DNA from: Procambarus clarkii
Lineage: Eukaryota > Arthropoda > Malacostraca > Decapoda > Cambaridae
NCBI RefSeq assembly: GCF_040958095.1
Contig: NC_091195.1
Location: 28,065,586-28,129,585, forward strand
Direction: 5' to 3'
DNA: 64,000 nucleotides
Shown here: positions 61,901-64,000 of the stretch, in pieces
Numbering within the stretch: the first letter of the stretch is position 1
Layout of the letters: each line of letters opens with the position of its first letter
The notes under the pieces: model-generated
What the model was told of the DNA's origin: nothing
Database searches by the model: none
What the model saw: only the letters and a program-made list of their open reading frames with translations
Position numbers and translations under genes: made by a program

Positions 61901-63180
61901 TTTAATCTATAAATGTATAACACTGTTAAGGGTAATCATGAGTCAAATAAAGTTAATGGCAGGAAAAGTTTTGTTCTAAGTGATGGTATTTTTTCCTTGA
62001 AAGTAAAAAAAATATTCAGTGTTTACTTTAGCTTGGTTTTAAATTTATAGTTTTCCAGAATGTGGTTTGGAAAGTCCAGAAGTCCCTCTGTCAAACAGAA
62101 TCGGGCGAGTTGTAGTAAAGGTTAATCTGAATAGATTTGCATAAAAGTAAAAAAATAGTAATAACTTAAACAATATAGCATTGGCTAAAGATAAATGTAA
62201 ATTGCCATTGAAGTGCAGTTGTGGATAGTTTCTCAAATGACATTTACTGAAACTTGGCAAATTGATGCCATATATATTTATATTGCTAAATTAGATCTTT
62301 ACTACTGCTACTAGAATATGTAGGAAAGGTAAATTCCTTAAAGAAATTTTTTTCATCTGAATTTGTAAACTACTGAATGATGATTTGAAAAGTAAAGCAA
62401 GATTGGCTTTAAATCTGAAATTAATTTGTTGAAATATTTTTCAGGTGAAAGTGATTATGATGCATGGACTGGCTTGGAGTGAGTCTCCTTTACTCTACAA
62501 AAGTGGGTGAGTTTGAATTTGATGTTTTAGCTATATCAATGACCTAATCTTAATTCTCTTATCTAGTCCATTTATAGGTGTGTAACCATGTCCTACTGTT
62601 ACAACCCACAGGGGATGATGCAGTTTGTACTGATCCTACCCCATTTCATAAAAGGGGACCAGGCAGTCCTGCAGATTTCCCTGGCTTGGCTTTTTCAGGG
62701 CTTTGCTCTACTACCCATTGAATAGATGGACTAGATTTGCATAGGTTTAGGGACCCTTAACAATGGTTACATTGTTAATTCTCACAGGGCTTGTTTGCAT
62801 CTAAAACTTTAGTGCCTGGCATGCATTGTACAGTGAAGCATATGTACAATGTGTTGGTGGCACTAAAGCGGTGGATGTAATTCACCCATTCAGGGAACAA
62901 GCTCTGCACTAAAATCAGAGGAAGGGATAGGCCTGGCTGAGCCAATCTTAAAAGATTGGCTGTTAGGATTTTTTGGGCTTATTAGGCATTGGTGATAATA
63001 AAAGTAGTGTCCCTGTTTAATGTTTAGTTTTCTTTTACAGGTGATTGTCTCTGGAGTTGTCTTAGCCTTTTGGATCTTCTGTTCATCTAGGAGCATCTGT
63101 CCCACAACCTGAAACAGTAATAAATATTAGATGTATTATAAATACTATATGTAAAACTTGTTAAATAAAACAATTTTAAT
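58930..63180 (+). ncRNA. Candidate multi-exon transcript, coding status unclear
   Basis: A TE-poor region with strong splice signals on one strand. Donors: GAG|GTAAGT (exon 1 end 59444), AAT|GTAAGT (60744), ACA|GTAAGT (61607), GGA|GTGAGT (62478). Acceptors: TTTTTTGCAG (exon 60524-60744), CACATGACAG (61554-61607), ATTTTTCAG (62445-62478), TTTTCTTTTACAG (63041). AATAAA at 63119 and 63164 ends the last exon. No reading frame stays open across these exons: the ATG at 59399 leads to a stop soon after any junction. A non-coding RNA, such as a small-RNA host gene, fits best; a missed coding exon is possible. Exon chaining is inference. Confidence 0.4.
62807..62868 (+). ncRNA. Long hairpin in the last intron of the candidate transcript
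   Basis: CTTTAGTGCC (62807-62816) pairs with GGCACTAAAG (62859-62868). An inner stem CATTGTACA/TGTACAATG closes a 10-nt loop, with small internal loops between. About 19-21 base pairs in 62 nt. The size and shape suit a pre-miRNA or one arm of an H/ACA RNA. I recognise no known small RNA. Confidence 0.4.
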
Positions 63181-64000
63181 GAAACTACTTTATATACCTT
63201 ATCCTGAAATTATGCTGGAAATTATTGTTTACATTGATGCAATGTTTAAACATCTAAATTTTTTTTACTTTGAAAATAAATACTTGGTAAAATTTACACC
63301 TATTTGTAACTTGTTACATAGGTGCATGCAAAATGCATTGAAAAGATGTAAAAGTGGACTACCTATTCAATTTATGTAAACTAACAAATATTGCAAATTA
63401 GTCTGAAATATTAAATATTGACTAAAGTTTCTTCCACTTTGTTTTCATATTTGAAAGTAAATTTAAAGCTATGCAACACCTAAGCTTTGTACAAATTATG
63501 ATTAACAATGACCTTTAGTTAATTTAAATTTACAAAACATTTGAAAAGTGACACTGAAGCATCTATTCAACATGGTTTTCACAGTCTTTGATTAAATTTG
63601 TTACCAAAGCTCTTAAATGATTTGTCTGCCAAACTCGTCAGATATTCTGAAATATTTTACCTAGATTAAAACCATCATTGTTTGAAAGGGCAAAACAGGT
63701 TACTGTCAATTAGTTTGACCTAACATCTGCAAGGTCCTGAAGGAATGGAATTTTTTCTTGTAAAACTGTTTGCTAAAAACAAACCCTGCCTAATGAACCT
63801 GCTCATTTTTTTTAGAAATAGTAATTGCAACATTACCTAAGGCCATTGTTTTAATAGCCAAAGTACCAAATGAAAGACCAAGAAGCAACAAACAGGTACA
63901 TGGTAGAAAGGACCCTTTCATTTGTTAAAGAAATGACTGGGAAAAATGCTGTCATACCACAAGGGGTCTTAACCATTATCATATACATCACTGACATTAA
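63181..64000. other. Intergenic, no gene seen
   Basis: AT-rich, TE-poor sequence to the window end. The frame at 63158-63379 is not supported by any other signal. Confidence 0.4.

Overview
The window is nuclear DNA from an animal, most likely a decapod crustacean; I lean to a freshwater crayfish. This rests on intron-split genes, dense tRNA-derived SINEs, DIRS retroelements and long minisatellites of a kind I associate with decapod genomes. No bacterial-style operons are present.

Genes. Two conserved nuclear genes are recognisable. (1) A complete cardiolipin synthase gene (CRLS1, + strand) has seven coding exons at 9212-9640, 13570-13692, 32091-32228, 34414-34543, 36218-36303, 36602-36762 and 38611-38713. 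All phases match and give a 389-residue mitochondrial inner-membrane CDP-alcohol phosphotransferase. (2) One internal coding exon (2717-2882, - strand) belongs to glucosamine-6-phosphate N-acetyltransferase (GNPNAT1), so the two genes point away from each other. A third, TE-poor region (about 58900-63180, + strand) has consensus splice sites and poly(A) signals but no continuous reading frame. It may be a non-coding or small-RNA host transcript.

Layout. 1-2637 is a 33/45-bp minisatellite. It looks like an amplified terminal inverted repeat of a MITE found intact at 6029, 6631 and 39033. 2.9-9.1 kb holds SINEs, LINE fragments, inverted repeats and tandem arrays upstream of CRLS1. 9.2-38.7 kb is CRLS1. 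Its intron 1 carries a (GT)47 tract against the donor and a 5'-truncated LINE. Its 18.4-kb intron 2 holds a Tigger/pogo element and an old DIRS retrotransposon with a younger DIRS nested inside it on the opposite strand (18440-24820). Introns 3, 4 and 6 hold more TE pieces and tandem arrays of 73, 31 and 120 bp. 43.6-47.8 kb is a full-length LINE with both ORFs open. 49-58.8 kb is a patchwork of a second LINE family, its SINE partner, a 141-bp palindrome and a DIRS end. 58.9-64 kb is the TE-poor region.

How it fits together. Nearly all open frames outside CRLS1 and GNPNAT1 belong to mobile elements: DIRS gag, RT-RNase H and tyrosine recombinase; LINE ORF1 and ORF2; Tigger transposase remnants. 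The SINEs fall into a set that shares one body under several tRNA-like heads, and a set whose 3' tail matches the second LINE family, which suggests that LINE mobilises it. All assignments come from reading the sequence; no database search was run.
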